Positions 19,172 through 28,212 of a DNA stretch of 64,000 bases are shown here, piece after piece. The position numbers and the translations under genes were made by a program. Source of the DNA: an uncultured Actinomycetes bacterium. GTDB taxonomy: Bacteria; Actinomycetota; Acidimicrobiia; Acidimicrobiales; RAAP-2. The notes under the pieces are model-generated. The model ran no database searches. It saw only the letters and a list, made by a program, of their open reading frames with translations, and was not told the DNA's origin. Every line of letters begins with the position of its first letter. Within the stretch, counting starts at the first letter, position 1. The DNA is taken from positions 186,001 through 250,000 of the forward strand of contig CAIQWC010000012.1 of the NCBI GenBank assembly GCA_903875425.1, given 5' to 3'.

Positions 19172-19759
19172 TTAGGCGCAACGAGCGATATCAACGAGGA
19201 GTTGGTGAATTCGGACGTCGTCGGTTAGTTCTGGATGAAAGGAGCATCCGACAATATTCCCCTTTTGTACGCACACCGCCTCAGCGCCCGCTTCGGTCTC
19301 AAGCACACCCAGAATTTCGGTGCCTTGCTCCACGTCGACAATACGCGGAGCCCGAATGAATACGGCCTCCATGGGGCTACCGAGACTTGGGATCTCGACA
19401 CTGGTTTCGAAGCTGAAGCGTTGACGACCAAATCCGTTCCGTCTGACCGTAATCCCGAGCCCGCTGAGTTTCGCTTGATCCGCACGGCCATCTTCAATAT
19501 TCGATGCAAGCATCACGAGTCCCGCGCAGGTTCCCAACGTCGGTCGACCGGCGTTCACCCAAGCGCTTAGCGGCTCTAAGATTCGCGAACTCTCGAGCAG
19601 CATGCTCAACGTGGTCGACTCACCGCCTGGCAGCACGATGGCGGAGAGACCCTCGAGTTGCTCGGGACGTTTTACCAACACCACGGTAACGCCCACACGC
19701 CTCAAGGCAGCTGCGTGCTCCCGGACGTCGCCTTGCAAGGCGAGGACGCCCACGTTCAC
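19172..19759 (-). CDS. pdxT: Pyridoxal 5'-phosphate synthase glutaminase subunit PdxT
   Basis: PdxT releases ammonia from glutamine and passes it to PdxS. The 195-residue class I amidotransferase has the oxyanion segment PGGESTT, the catalytic cysteine 78 in GTCAGLVML, and the histidine 175 / glutamate 177 pair in CSFHPEL. It starts with GTG four bases after the pdxS stop codon. PdxST is the deoxyxylulose-5-phosphate-independent route to vitamin B6, standard in actinobacteria. Confidence 0.96.
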   Translation of the reverse strand: MNVGVLALQGDVREHAAALRRVGVTVVLVKRPEQLEGLSAIVLPGGESTTLSMLLESSRILEPLSAWVNAGRPTLGTCAGLVMLASNIEDGRADQAKLSGLGITVRRNGFGRQRFSFETSVEIPSLGSPMEAVFIRAPRIVDVEQGTEILGVLETEAGAEAVCVQKGNIVGCSFHPELTDDVRIHQLLVDIARCA

Positions 19760-19763
19760 GGCT

Positions 19764-20669
19764 CTACCAGCCGCGCTCTGCCAAGCGAGTCTCCAAGGTG
19801 GCGAGTTCGAGGCCCTTCATGGCCTCGCCGAGGCCAGTAGAGACCTTGGCCACTACGGATGCGTCTTCATAATGGGTGGTGGCTTCGACAATCGCACGAG
19901 CCATGATCTCAGGCTGCGAACTCTTGAAGATTCCCGATCCCACGAAACACGCCTCCGCGCCAAGTTGCATTACCAAACTCGCATCAGCCGGCGTTGCAAT
20001 ACCCCCCGCACAGAACATTGGTACGGGTAGCGAACCGGTTTCGGCGATCTCTTGGATGAGCTCAAGAGGAGCTCTGAGCTCCTTCGCCCACTGATAGAGC
20101 TCCACCTCATCGGCGACGCCAATCTTTTTGATATCACCCATGATGGAGCGCAGGTGGCGCACGGCTTCCACGACGTTACCCGTGCCTGCCTCACCTTTGG
20201 AGCGAATCATGCACGCGCCCTCAGAGATTCGACGCAGTGCTTCGCCGAGATTGGTGGCGCCACATACGAAGGGAACATCAAAATTCCACTTGTCGATGTG
20301 ATTCGCTTCGTCCGCTGGCGTGAGTACTTCTGATTCGTCGATGTAGTCCACATCGAGTGATGCCAAAATTTGAGCCTCAGCGAAATGGCCGATTCGGGCC
20401 TTGGCCATCACGGGAATGGAAACAGCAGCCTGAATCTCAACGATCATCTCGGGATCACTCATGCGAGCGACACCACCATCGCGACGGATGTCGGAAGGAA
20501 CACGCTCAAGGGCCATGACTGCAACAGCGCCAGCGTCCTCGGCGATCTTCGCCTGCATCGGATTAACGACATCCATGATCACCCCGCCGCGAAGCATGTC
20601 GGCGAGCCCTCGCTTAACGCGAACGGTACCGGTGGTTCGAGAACTGGGGATGATGGCGTCTGTGCTCAT
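19764..20669 (-). CDS. pdxS: Pyridoxal 5'-phosphate synthase lyase subunit PdxS
   Basis: PdxS condenses ribose 5-phosphate, glyceraldehyde 3-phosphate and ammonia into PLP. The TIM-barrel protein has the family blocks [50 protein letters not shown] and [10 protein letters not shown], including both catalytic lysines. I prefer the ATG at 20669 (AGGA nine bases upstream) over the ATG at 20678, where AGG directly abuts the start. It is the first gene after the M48-like gene, 36 bases downstream. Confidence 0.97.
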   Translation of the reverse strand: MSTDAIIPSSRTTGTVRVKRGLADMLRGGVIMDVVNPMQAKIAEDAGAVAVMALERVPSDIRRDGGVARMSDPEMIVEIQAAVSIPVMAKARIGHFAEAQILASLDVDYIDESEVLTPADEANHIDKWNFDVPFVCGATNLGEALRRISEGACMIRSKGEAGTGNVVEAVRHLRSIMGDIKKIGVADEVELYQWAKELRAPLELIQEIAETGSLPVPMFCAGGIATPADASLVMQLGAEACFVGSGIFKSSQPEIMARAIVEATTHYEDASVVAKVSTGLGEAMKGLELATLETRLAERGW

Positions 20670-20705
20670 GGATCCCATCCTAATGGGTGACTAGAAAGAT
20701 CGTGT

Positions 20706-21629
20706 TTAGCGCTCAGCAAGGGCTCGACGGCGCACAGAGGTAGCGTCGAGATCTCCGACTGCCTCGTCGTCGCTACGCCGAAGAATCGAGGGGTCGATGA
20801 ACAACCAACGAAGCGGCGCGTAGTACGCCGAGGCGAAAAATGAACCGGGACCGGGAAGAGGGCCAGACTCCATCTTGGCTAAGGCTGACGCTAGGCCACG
20901 TGGGTAACGCACCGTTAGGGCAGCGACTTCATCAGCTTCCCAGAGACGATTGGGTCCTGTGAGGCGGTGTGCAATGCGCTCCCTACGGCCGAGGGGGCCA
21001 AGCAAGAGCGCAAGGCCTGCACCGGCGCTGCCTCGTTGCACCGCATCGAGCCGCTCATGGGCCAAGAGATGCGCTAACACCCCTTCGAGCTCGATGAGGT
21101 CCAAATGCTCGAGGATTCCCTTCGTCATCACAATGGTGGGAGCGAGCCGAGTTCCATACATACCGGCGTTAATCACGTCGTCGTCAAGAATCGCTATGGC
21201 AGGGGTCATAACCCCGAAGGTGGTCGAGAGCGCGTCGAGCAAGACGTCAACCCGAGGTACCTGACCCGTGGCAACGATGGCTCCACCAATGAGGCGGCCA
21301 GGACCACCCGGAGCCCATTTCGATAACAACCAGGCGACGAAGATCGTCACCAGAATACCTAGGGGTACAAAGACCACCATGGAGATTGGTATGCAGATCA
21401 GCGCTCCGACAACCCCAAACACCAAACCAAAGCAGAGATAGGCCTTTGACGGCCAGCGGTGATTGCGACGACGCAACGCATCAACACGCGTTAAGGGTCC
21501 GTGCACCATCTCTGAAGGCGCGATCGCTGAGATCTGGCGTTCCGCAGGGCGTCCACCATTGCGTCCGCGATTACGAGCGCGTCGTTGCCCGCCGGAATTA
21601 TCACGCCTATTTGAGCTGCTCTTTGCCAT
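20706..21629 (-). CDS. M48 (HtpX-like) membrane protein with a degenerate active site
   Basis: A 307-residue protein with a basic N-terminal tail, two adjacent hydrophobic segments (about residues 64-105) and an M48-like domain. The family helix usually read as HExxH appears as LEGVLAHLLAHERL: both zinc histidines are present but the catalytic glutamate is leucine (codon CTC). The downstream WEADEVA segment matches the helix that supplies the third zinc ligand. It may therefore be a non-proteolytic relative that still binds metal. It lies between pimA and pdxS in an otherwise conserved operon. Family assignment is fairly firm; function unknown. Confidence 0.7.
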   Translation of the reverse strand: MAKSSSNRRDNSGGQRRARNRGRNGGRPAERQISAIAPSEMVHGPLTRVDALRRRNHRWPSKAYLCFGLVFGVVGALICIPISMVVFVPLGILVTIFVAWLLSKWAPGGPGRLIGGAIVATGQVPRVDVLLDALSTTFGVMTPAIAILDDDVINAGMYGTRLAPTIVMTKGILEHLDLIELEGVLAHLLAHERLDAVQRGSAGAGLALLLGPLGRRERIAHRLTGPNRLWEADEVAALTVRYPRGLASALAKMESGPLPGPGSFFASAYYAPLRWLFIDPSILRRSDDEAVGDLDATSVRRRALAER

Positions 21630-21640
21630 AGGGATCCAAT

Positions 21641-22726
21641 CTAGGCGTTGAAACGTCTCGAGTACTTCGATCTCGCGAGATCGTAGGCGTGCTCATACGC
21701 ATCGGCGAGGGAGGCAATAGACCACGAAGCGGCATAGCTGAAGCCCTCTTCTGAATCGGGGCCCTCGCCCGCTAGTGCGGCCCTTAAACCTTGACTGAGC
21801 GCCGCCACGCTCCCTGGCTTCACCAACAGCCCGTGACCAGAGAGCGCTTGTGAGTAGCCATCAATGTCAGAGGCCACCACCGTGCAGCGAGCTGCGAGCC
21901 CCTCAATGAGCACAATGCCAAAGGATTCACCACCAAGCGACGGCGCACAGAGCACATCGGCTGCTTTGAGTCGAGCATGCTTCTCTTTTTCGCTGAGTCG
22001 ACCCAGAAACACGACGGTGGCTCCCGATGCTTGAAAACCATTCGGCGCATCACCCGTGAGCCATATCGTCACCGTTTCTGGCAAGAATCGCGCGGCTTCG
22101 AGCAAGAGCGCTCGCCCCTTCCGTGGCTCATCGCGTCCGATGAACAAAATAGTCTGACCCGACGTCGGGGCCGATTCCGCTTGAGCAATCGAAGCTAGGT
22201 CAACCCCGTTGAAGAGAATCTCACTGTCGATACCCGTCGCCACGAGTGCAGTCATTCGAGCCGCCTCACTCACGGATCGCGCAACATCGATATGGGAGAG
22301 TCTCCGTGCCAAGACTTTTCCGGCTATTCGATAGCTTCGGTCCACGCCTGATCGATGGAAGGTAGCGACCATGGCACAGGGATGAAGAGCCAGTGCGGGC
22401 CAGCTCATAATCGGCGCGATGGGTTCGTGGACGTGAATCATGTCACGAGGGCTAATTTCGAGATCTCGGAACGCTCTGCTCACCCTGCGATACGACAAGG
22501 TAATGGGGGCATTCGACCCGTTTGCCGCCATTGATCGAACTGAGCCAGCAGCGACGTGCTGTACGCCTTCGTCCTTTAGATCAGGATCTATCGTCAAACC
22601 GGGAGTGACGAGGGTGACGGTCGTACCGCGCCGTGCCATCTCTTTAGACAGCGCTACCGCTTGATTCTGTACGCCACCGGGTACCCCGAGGTCGTAGGGA
22701 CACAGCATCACCAAACGCTGGTTCAA
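21641..22726 (-). CDS. pimA: Phosphatidyl-myo-inositol mannosyltransferase (PimA-type GT4)
   Basis: PimA transfers the first mannose from GDP-mannose to phosphatidylinositol on the inner face of the membrane. The GT-B protein begins LVMLCPYDLGVPGGVQNQ, matching PimA's CPYSFDVPGGVQ, and has HVHEP, the nucleotide-binding FIGRDEPRKG segment and the late LGGESFGIVLIEGLA with the E-x7-E pattern. I prefer TTG at 22726, which makes a TTGA overlap with patA and gives a PimA-like N-terminus; an ATG at 22762 would add 12 residues. Neither has a good ribosome-binding site. The pgsA-patA-pimA order matches mycobacteria. Confidence 0.88.
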   Translation of the reverse strand: MNQRLVMLCPYDLGVPGGVQNQAVALSKEMARRGTTVTLVTPGLTIDPDLKDEGVQHVAAGSVRSMAANGSNAPITLSYRRVSRAFRDLEISPRDMIHVHEPIAPIMSWPALALHPCAMVATFHRSGVDRSYRIAGKVLARRLSHIDVARSVSEAARMTALVATGIDSEILFNGVDLASIAQAESAPTSGQTILFIGRDEPRKGRALLLEAARFLPETVTIWLTGDAPNGFQASGATVVFLGRLSEKEKHARLKAADVLCAPSLGGESFGIVLIEGLAARCTVVASDIDGYSQALSGHGLLVKPGSVAALSQGLRAALAGEGPDSEEGFSYAASWSIASLADAYEHAYDLARSKYSRRFNA

Positions 22727-23616
22727 CGGGGGCGCCCAATCACTTCGGCGAAGACGTGCCATTGTTCGGGGTGTCGCGCAATTAGTTCGCTCAAATGATC
22801 AGCGATCTCCTGAGTTAGGCGCACCACATCTTGGCGAAGGGTTCCTCTCCGAGACGTGTCAAGGGGGCCAATCACCTTGACTCGATGTGACGTTCCAGGA
22901 CCCGAGTACACAACGCCACAGGTCAAAGCCGCGCCCGTTCGCAGTGCCAACATGGCCGGTCCCGCCGGCATCGTGGTAGTGACTCCGAGCAACTGAACCT
23001 CAACCCCGTCTCCTGAAAGATCTCGATCGCACAGCAGACCCACCATGCGGCCGTCGCGCAGGTGATGCATTAAGCGACTACCGATACTTGGTCCCAGCGC
23101 CTCAACCTCCATGCCAATGCTTTCGCGGGCATGGCGAAACCACTCAAAAAGTTCTGGAGGATCCAAGGCCTCGACGGCCACAACAAGAGGATCAATGGTG
23201 AGTCCCAAGAGCGAGCCACCCCACTCCCAACTTCCGATGTGCGGTATCGCGATGACAACGCCGTCACCGCGCTCCCACAACTCGCGCAAAACCTCACCAC
23301 CTGACTCCCATGAAATAGCTGAGAGGATTCGTTCGCGGCGAGCACCTGGCAGGGTCATCACCTCTGCGTAGTAACGCCCATAACTGACAAAGGCCTTGCG
23401 CACCAGTCTCTTGAGCGCACGGGAACTGTATTGCTCGCCTCGGTAATCAAGCACGGTGGCCATGTTGGCGCTAACTCTTGATCTCGTCGCACTGGGAACC
23501 AAGGCGAGTAGCCACGCTAGCGATTCTGCAACCTTCACGCTTGGGTTGGTGGGAAGTCGACGTGCCGCAGTGGCGACGGTTTTCAGACCTGCGCCCCGAT
23601 AGGTATGGCTGCTCAT
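22723..23616 (-). CDS. patA: Phosphatidylinositol mannoside acyltransferase (PatA-like, LpxL/HtrB family)
   Basis: In mycobacteria PatA (Rv2611c) acylates the first mannose of PIM. The 297-residue product is of the lysophospholipid/lauroyl acyltransferase family, with the catalytic H-x4-E in PHIGSWEWGG and the VGLLCDRDLSGDGVEV and MPAGPAMLALRTGA blocks. It lies between pgsA (12 bases before) and pimA (TTGA overlap). Together the three genes make the first steps of PIM synthesis, which suggests a PIM-containing envelope. The ATG at 23616 has no clear ribosome-binding site. Confidence 0.9.
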   Translation of the reverse strand: MSSHTYRGAGLKTVATAARRLPTNPSVKVAESLAWLLALVPSATRSRVSANMATVLDYRGEQYSSRALKRLVRKAFVSYGRYYAEVMTLPGARRERILSAISWESGGEVLRELWERGDGVVIAIPHIGSWEWGGSLLGLTIDPLVVAVEALDPPELFEWFRHARESIGMEVEALGPSIGSRLMHHLRDGRMVGLLCDRDLSGDGVEVQLLGVTTTMPAGPAMLALRTGAALTCGVVYSGPGTSHRVKVIGPLDTSRRGTLRQDVVRLTQEIADHLSELIARHPEQWHVFAEVIGRPR

Positions 23617-23628
23617 GCGCGGGGCGGA

Positions 23629-24423
23629 CTAGCGCTGAGGGCGTGAGGAATCACTACGACGCCATGACCATCTACCGGTCGGTGTGCTCATGGTGTCGCT
23701 GCGGTCTTTGCCCATCCGAGAACGCCACGTTGGCGTTGAGCTACGACGCTCACGGCCACCATGCGCGCCAGGTCGACTGCGCCATTCGCGAAGTCGTGCT
23801 TCTGATAACTCGTTGCGACGCTTAATCGCCCACTTTTGATCTGGAGCCGAAGCTGCCTGCCAAATCCGAATAAATCGACCCATCGCCGTTAACGACGTGA
23901 GGCAAAGCATGGCGATTAACACCGGTACAAAAATTAGTGAACTCACAAGGCCTACGCCGAGCAAGATCATGCGCTCGGCGCGCTCCATAAGACCCCCCTT
24001 GGCCGGGATGCCGAGGGTCTCCGCTTTGGCTCGCTCGTAGGAAATCAACGCCGTGACGGCCATGATCGCCAAGGGGATCATTACCAGCCGTCCCTCCTTG
24101 GCGGAAATGAGGTACCACGCGCAACCACCCATGAGGAGAGCGTCGGCCACACGATCCGTTACTGAATCGAAGAAGGCCCCACGAATAGAAGCGGTGCCTG
24201 ACGCCTTAGCCACGGGGCCATCGAAAAGGTCATGGGCCCCTGTCAAGGTCAAGAGCACGATCGCAAGAATGAAATACCCTGCGCCGATGGCCACCGCTGT
24301 CGCTGCGGCCGAGACCAGACCAGTCGCCGTCAATACATCGGCAGTAATACCGTGATCATTGAGCCAAGAACCCACTGGCGCTGTTTTCGCGTCAACGGCC
24401 CCCCGCCAGCGTCCATCAAACAT
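23629..24423 (-). CDS. pgsA: Phosphatidylinositol(-phosphate) synthase, CDP-alcohol phosphatidyltransferase
   Basis: The enzyme joins CDP-diacylglycerol to myo-inositol (phosphate) to make the PIM precursor. The signature is present as HDLFDGPVAKASGTASIRG followed by AFFDSVTDRVAD, i.e. DxxDGxxA-K...G-x3-D-x3-D, with lysine in place of the common arginine. About five or six hydrophobic helices follow. The ATG at 24423 has GAGGAGGA about nine bases upstream; longer versions lack family similarity. A basic, serine-rich tail of about 55 residues after the last helix is unusual. Substrate is inferred from the patA-pimA neighbours. Confidence 0.9.
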   Translation of the reverse strand: MFDGRWRGAVDAKTAPVGSWLNDHGITADVLTATGLVSAAATAVAIGAGYFILAIVLLTLTGAHDLFDGPVAKASGTASIRGAFFDSVTDRVADALLMGGCAWYLISAKEGRLVMIPLAIMAVTALISYERAKAETLGIPAKGGLMERAERMILLGVGLVSSLIFVPVLIAMLCLTSLTAMGRFIRIWQAASAPDQKWAIKRRNELSEARLREWRSRPGAHGGRERRSSTPTWRSRMGKDRSDTMSTPTGRWSWRRSDSSRPQR

Positions 24424-24523
24424 CGAGTGATTTTCCTCCTCGCGCGATACACCTCTTCGCGCCATGGCTACGTCGCCACCCACGGATAAGGATACCAGCG
24501 AACGGGCTAGGTGTATCGGATCG

Positions 24524-25027
24524 CTATAGCGTGGCCCAAACCGCTGAAACCTTGGCATGCGTGGTTTCTAGGGCTTCAGGCAATACCCGAGCTTCGCCAA
24601 TCGTGGTGATGAAATTGGTATCTCCATTCCACCGAGGGAGGACGTGGATATGGAGGTGCTCAGGGATCCCCGCTCCGGCGGCTCGACCCAGGTTGGCTCC
24701 GAAGTTAACGCCTTCTGGGTGGTATGCCGCTTCAACGGCCGCGATGGTTTTCGTCGCTACGCGAAACAGTGCCGCCTGCTCGCGGGCATCAAGCGACAGG
24801 AGGTCGCCGCAATGGCGCATCGGCAAAACCAAGAGATGCCCCGATCCGTAGGGATAGGCATTGAGAATCACGCATACGCCGTCTTCTAGGGCGATGATTC
24901 CGGTTTCTGGGCCCACCCCACCGTCTATTAATTCACAAAAAACACAGTCTCGATTACCCGCTGGCCTGCGCGCTTCGTTCTCAATGTAGTGCTGTCGCCA
25001 GGCCGCGCCGAGACGCTCGAGCGCCAC
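24524..25027 (-). CDS. HIT-family Ap4A phosphorylase-like protein
   Basis: A 167-residue histidine-triad protein with CVFC near the N-terminus (residues 28-31) and the triad HLHIHVLPRW. The RWNGDTNFI continuation matches the M. tuberculosis Rv2613c family, a diadenosine tetraphosphate phosphorylase that also sits between thrS and pgsA. The thrS neighbour makes sense because aminoacyl-tRNA synthetases produce Ap4A as a by-product. It starts at GTG 25027, sharing one base with the thrS stop (TAGTG). Confidence 0.88.
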   Translation of the reverse strand: MALERLGAAWRQHYIENEARRPAGNRDCVFCELIDGGVGPETGIIALEDGVCVILNAYPYGSGHLLVLPMRHCGDLLSLDAREQAALFRVATKTIAAVEAAYHPEGVNFGANLGRAAGAGIPEHLHIHVLPRWNGDTNFITTIGEARVLPEALETTHAKVSAVWATL

Positions 25028-27000
25028 TAGTGCTCCGCCCCGTGGTTAACGATCTCTTCGAGGAGCGTATCGATGAATGACGCCACCGGAACATCCCTCT
25101 CGGGGTCAGCTTCGCCACGACGATTCACACCGACGGTACCTGATTCGATATCTGAATCCCCCGCGACCAAGACGTAAGGAATCTTTTCAATCTTGGCACG
25201 ACGAATACGAGCACCCAGCGGCTCCGAGGCTTCATCGACGCTCACGCGGAGCCCCTTCGCCGCCATCTGCGACGCAATCTCATGGCAGTACCCATCGTGG
25301 TCGTCTCTGACCGGCAACACCCGTACCTGTTCAGGGCTTAACCACGTTGGGAGCGCTCCTGCGTAGTGCTCTACGAGGATGGCCATGAAGCGCTCTACGG
25401 AGCCGAACAGGGCGCGGTGAATCATGATCGGTCGGTGTCGTTGATTGTCCGCGCCGACATATTCCATCTCGAATCGCTGCGGTAATTGAAAATCCAGCTG
25501 AATCGTCGACATCTGATGGGTGCGTCCAATGGCGTCTCGAGCCTGAACTGAGATCTTGGGACCATAAAAAGCGCCGCCGCCTTCGTCCATTACCAAGGTC
25601 AGCCCAGCCCCTTCGGCCACCGTAGCTAGGGTGTCGGTCGCTACCGTCCAATCCTCGTCAGATCCCACTGCTTTGGTTTCGGGTTTCGTGGAGAGCTCTA
25701 GGTAAAAGTCGTTGAGCCCGAACGCACGCAGCAGATCAAGCACGAAACTCAGGACGCTCGTGAGTTCTCCCTGCATTTGTTCGCGTGTGCAAAAGATGTG
25801 CGCGTCATCTTGGGTCATTCCGCGTACGCGAGTGAGGCCGTGAACGGCTCCGGAAAGTTCGTAGCGATAGACCGAACCGAATTCGAAGAATCGTAGGGGG
25901 AGTTCCCGATATGAGCGCTGGCGGGAGCGGTAAATCAAGATATGAAAAGGGCAATTCATTGGTTTCAAGTAGTAGCGCTGCCCATCGTCGAGTTCCATGG
26001 GTGGATACATCCCATCGGCGTACCAATCAAGGTGACCAGATACTTCAAAGAGATCCGATTTGGACACGTGGGGCGTGTAGACAAACTCATAGCCTTCGCG
26101 TTCATGACGACTACGCGAATACTCCTCCATAACGCGTCGAACGATGCCGCCCTTGGGGTGAAACACTGCCAAGCCAGGACCGACCTCATCGGGAAAACTA
26201 AAGAGATCAAGTTGAGCTCCGAGCACCCGGTGATCGCGACGCTCGGCTTCTTCGAGACGAAACAGATGCTCCTCTAATGCTTGCTTCGATTCAAACGCCG
26301 TACCGTAGATACGTTGGAGCTGAGGACGCGATACATCGCCACGCCAGTAGGCACCAGCGACGCGCATCAGTTTGAAGTGGCCTAAGCGTCCCGTGTTGGG
26401 TACGTGGGGGCCACGGCACAAGTCAGTAAACGCATCAGAGTTGCGATAGGTGCTTACGGTCGTTGCGCCGGGTAACGCGTCGACTTCGTCCTCACCGGAG
26501 GAAACCTTGACAATGATTTCTGCTTTGTAGGGCTGCTCGGCAAAGAGCGCGAGACCCGATTCGATGTCGTGTTCCTCGCGAACGAATGGCTGGTTCTCCG
26601 CCATGATGACGCGCATCTCAGATTCAATACGACCGAGATCGTCATCAGAAAAGTGGGCCGCCCCCGGTAAATCGAAGTCATAGTAAAAGCCATCCTCGAT
26701 CACGGGTCCGATGGCAAACTTCGCGCCCGGCCACAAACGCACTACTGCTTGAGCGAGCACGTGAGCAGTCGAGTGCCTCAAGATATCTCGGCCTCGAGCC
26801 GTCGTGGGCGTAACAATCTCAACCAAGGCTCCATCGGGCAGCGAAGCGCTTAAATCGATCTCTTGGCCGTCGACGACGACGGCAAGAGCATCTTTGGCCA
26901 GTCGTTTTCCAATCGAAGCCGCTAAGTCAGCGCCGGTAGCACCAGCTTCGAGCTCGCGAATCGAGCCGTCGGGAAGTCGCACAGAGGTCTGCAGGGTCAT
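25027..27000 (-). CDS. thrS: Threonyl-tRNA synthetase
   Basis: A 657-residue ThrRS with an N-terminal TGS domain (about 1-62), the editing domain starting RHSTAHVLAQAV, the catalytic core with the zinc cysteine in LKPMNCPFHILIY and the zinc histidine in RTHQMSTIQLDFQLPQRF, and a C-terminal anticodon domain (RVLPVRDDH onward). The ATG at 27000 has AAAGG five bases upstream and gives the expected N-terminus; 17 further upstream codons are not conserved. It opens the thrS-HIT-pgsA-patA-pimA segment. Confidence 0.97.
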   Translation of the reverse strand: MTLQTSVRLPDGSIRELEAGATGADLAASIGKRLAKDALAVVVDGQEIDLSASLPDGALVEIVTPTTARGRDILRHSTAHVLAQAVVRLWPGAKFAIGPVIEDGFYYDFDLPGAAHFSDDDLGRIESEMRVIMAENQPFVREEHDIESGLALFAEQPYKAEIIVKVSSGEDEVDALPGATTVSTYRNSDAFTDLCRGPHVPNTGRLGHFKLMRVAGAYWRGDVSRPQLQRIYGTAFESKQALEEHLFRLEEAERRDHRVLGAQLDLFSFPDEVGPGLAVFHPKGGIVRRVMEEYSRSRHEREGYEFVYTPHVSKSDLFEVSGHLDWYADGMYPPMELDDGQRYYLKPMNCPFHILIYRSRQRSYRELPLRFFEFGSVYRYELSGAVHGLTRVRGMTQDDAHIFCTREQMQGELTSVLSFVLDLLRAFGLNDFYLELSTKPETKAVGSDEDWTVATDTLATVAEGAGLTLVMDEGGGAFYGPKISVQARDAIGRTHQMSTIQLDFQLPQRFEMEYVGADNQRHRPIMIHRALFGSVERFMAILVEHYAGALPTWLSPEQVRVLPVRDDHDGYCHEIASQMAAKGLRVSVDEASEPLGARIRRAKIEKIPYVLVAGDSDIESGTVGVNRRGEADPERDVPVASFIDTLLEEIVNHGAEH

Positions 27001-27084
27001 TGCTGCCTTTCTCGCCCTCACGATGGGCGCAGGTCGGTAGTGGTCTCTCAAGGCTAACGGAGCTCAGGACCCCTGGTGGACTTC

Positions 27085-28206
27085 TCAAACGTCGATACCC
27101 AACAGGGCTGCGCCGCTGCGTACTCCGCGACCTTGTGACACCGCGTCATCGATGGCGCTCAGGGCACCGGGGGTATCGAGATCATTGTCTAGGTGTCTAC
27201 GAACTGCTTCGAGAACACGCTCATCGTCTCCGTCGACCCGTCGCCATGTCGCGAGCCTGGCGACCGCCGTATCGAGCATGGCATCGCGCCACGACCAGTC
27301 CTGTCGGTAGTGCTGACCCAACAGGGCTAGTCGGACGGCACTTGCTTCGCTCCGCTCGATCAAATCCTCTACGAAAACAAGATTTCCAAGGGATTTGGAC
27401 ATCTTGACGCCATCTAGGCCAACAAGCCCAACATGGAGCCAGTGCCGAACAAAGGGCTGCTTGGTGACGGACTCGGACTGCGCCGTCTCGCACTCGTGGT
27501 GAGGAAAAATGAGATCTCTTCCACCACCATGAACGTCGAGCGTTTCCCCGAGTTCTCGCAACGCGAGCGCCGAGCATTCAATGTGCCACCCCGGCCGGCC
27601 CGGCCCCCATCGCGATTCCCATGCCGGCTCATCACTGAGGCTGGGTTGCCACAGTACGAAGTCAAGGGGATCACGCTTGTGGGGATCATCAATATTGCCT
27701 CCATGTTCGGCCGCGAGCTCAAGCATGCGCGCGCGACGGTAGCCCGAGACGTCGCCAAAGTCAGCGAAACGCGATACCTCGAAGTACACTGCTCCCCCGG
27801 CGCTATAGGCCGCGCCAGCGTCGAAGGCCCCTTCAATCAAACTCAAGATTTCTGGAATTGCTGACGTTGCCCGAGGTTCCGCATCGACGTCGAGCAAGCC
27901 AAGTGATCTCATGGCCGTATTGAACACTCCCATTTGTTCCGCGGCAAGATCTAGATAATGGACATTAAGCGACCGGGCTTTCCGCAACATGTCATCATCG
28001 ACGTCGGTGACATTGCGCACCAGCCGAGTCTCAAGACCTTGATCGCGAAGGCGTCGCACCAAGACGTCAAAGACCAAGTACACGAAGGCGTGACCTAGGT
28101 GAGCCGAGTCGTAGGGAGTGATTCCGCAGCTATAGAGCGAGACCTTAGGCGTCGCTTCTATCGGGAAGAGGCCCTTGCGTCGAGAGTCGTAGAGCGTAAC
28201 GGGCAC
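27085..28206 (-). CDS. mshC: Cysteine:GlcN-Ins ligase MshC (mycothiol biosynthesis)
   Basis: MshC joins cysteine to glucosaminyl-inositol in mycothiol synthesis. It is a short relative of CysRS: 373 residues, with the zinc/HIGH region SCGITPYDSAHLGHA and the KMSKSLGN loop, but no anticodon-binding domain. The MshC-like segments SGYRRARMLELAAEHGGNIDDP, WGPGRPGWHIECSALAL and GGGRDLIFPHHE distinguish it from CysRS, which has CVGPTVYD-type and different KMSKS surroundings. It ends 84 bases before thrS. The mycothiol-dependent nitroreductase at 54,332 supports a mycothiol-based redox system. Confidence 0.88.
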   Translation of the reverse strand: MPVTLYDSRRKGLFPIEATPKVSLYSCGITPYDSAHLGHAFVYLVFDVLVRRLRDQGLETRLVRNVTDVDDDMLRKARSLNVHYLDLAAEQMGVFNTAMRSLGLLDVDAEPRATSAIPEILSLIEGAFDAGAAYSAGGAVYFEVSRFADFGDVSGYRRARMLELAAEHGGNIDDPHKRDPLDFVLWQPSLSDEPAWESRWGPGRPGWHIECSALALRELGETLDVHGGGRDLIFPHHECETAQSESVTKQPFVRHWLHVGLVGLDGVKMSKSLGNLVFVEDLIERSEASAVRLALLGQHYRQDWSWRDAMLDTAVARLATWRRVDGDDERVLEAVRRHLDNDLDTPGALSAIDDAVSQGRGVRSGAALLGIDV

Positions 28207-28212
28207 GGCTAA

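Noticed and set aside
27085-28206. Cysteinyl-tRNA synthetase
   Set aside because: It is too short, lacks the anticodon domain and carries MshC-like segments, so MshC is the better call.
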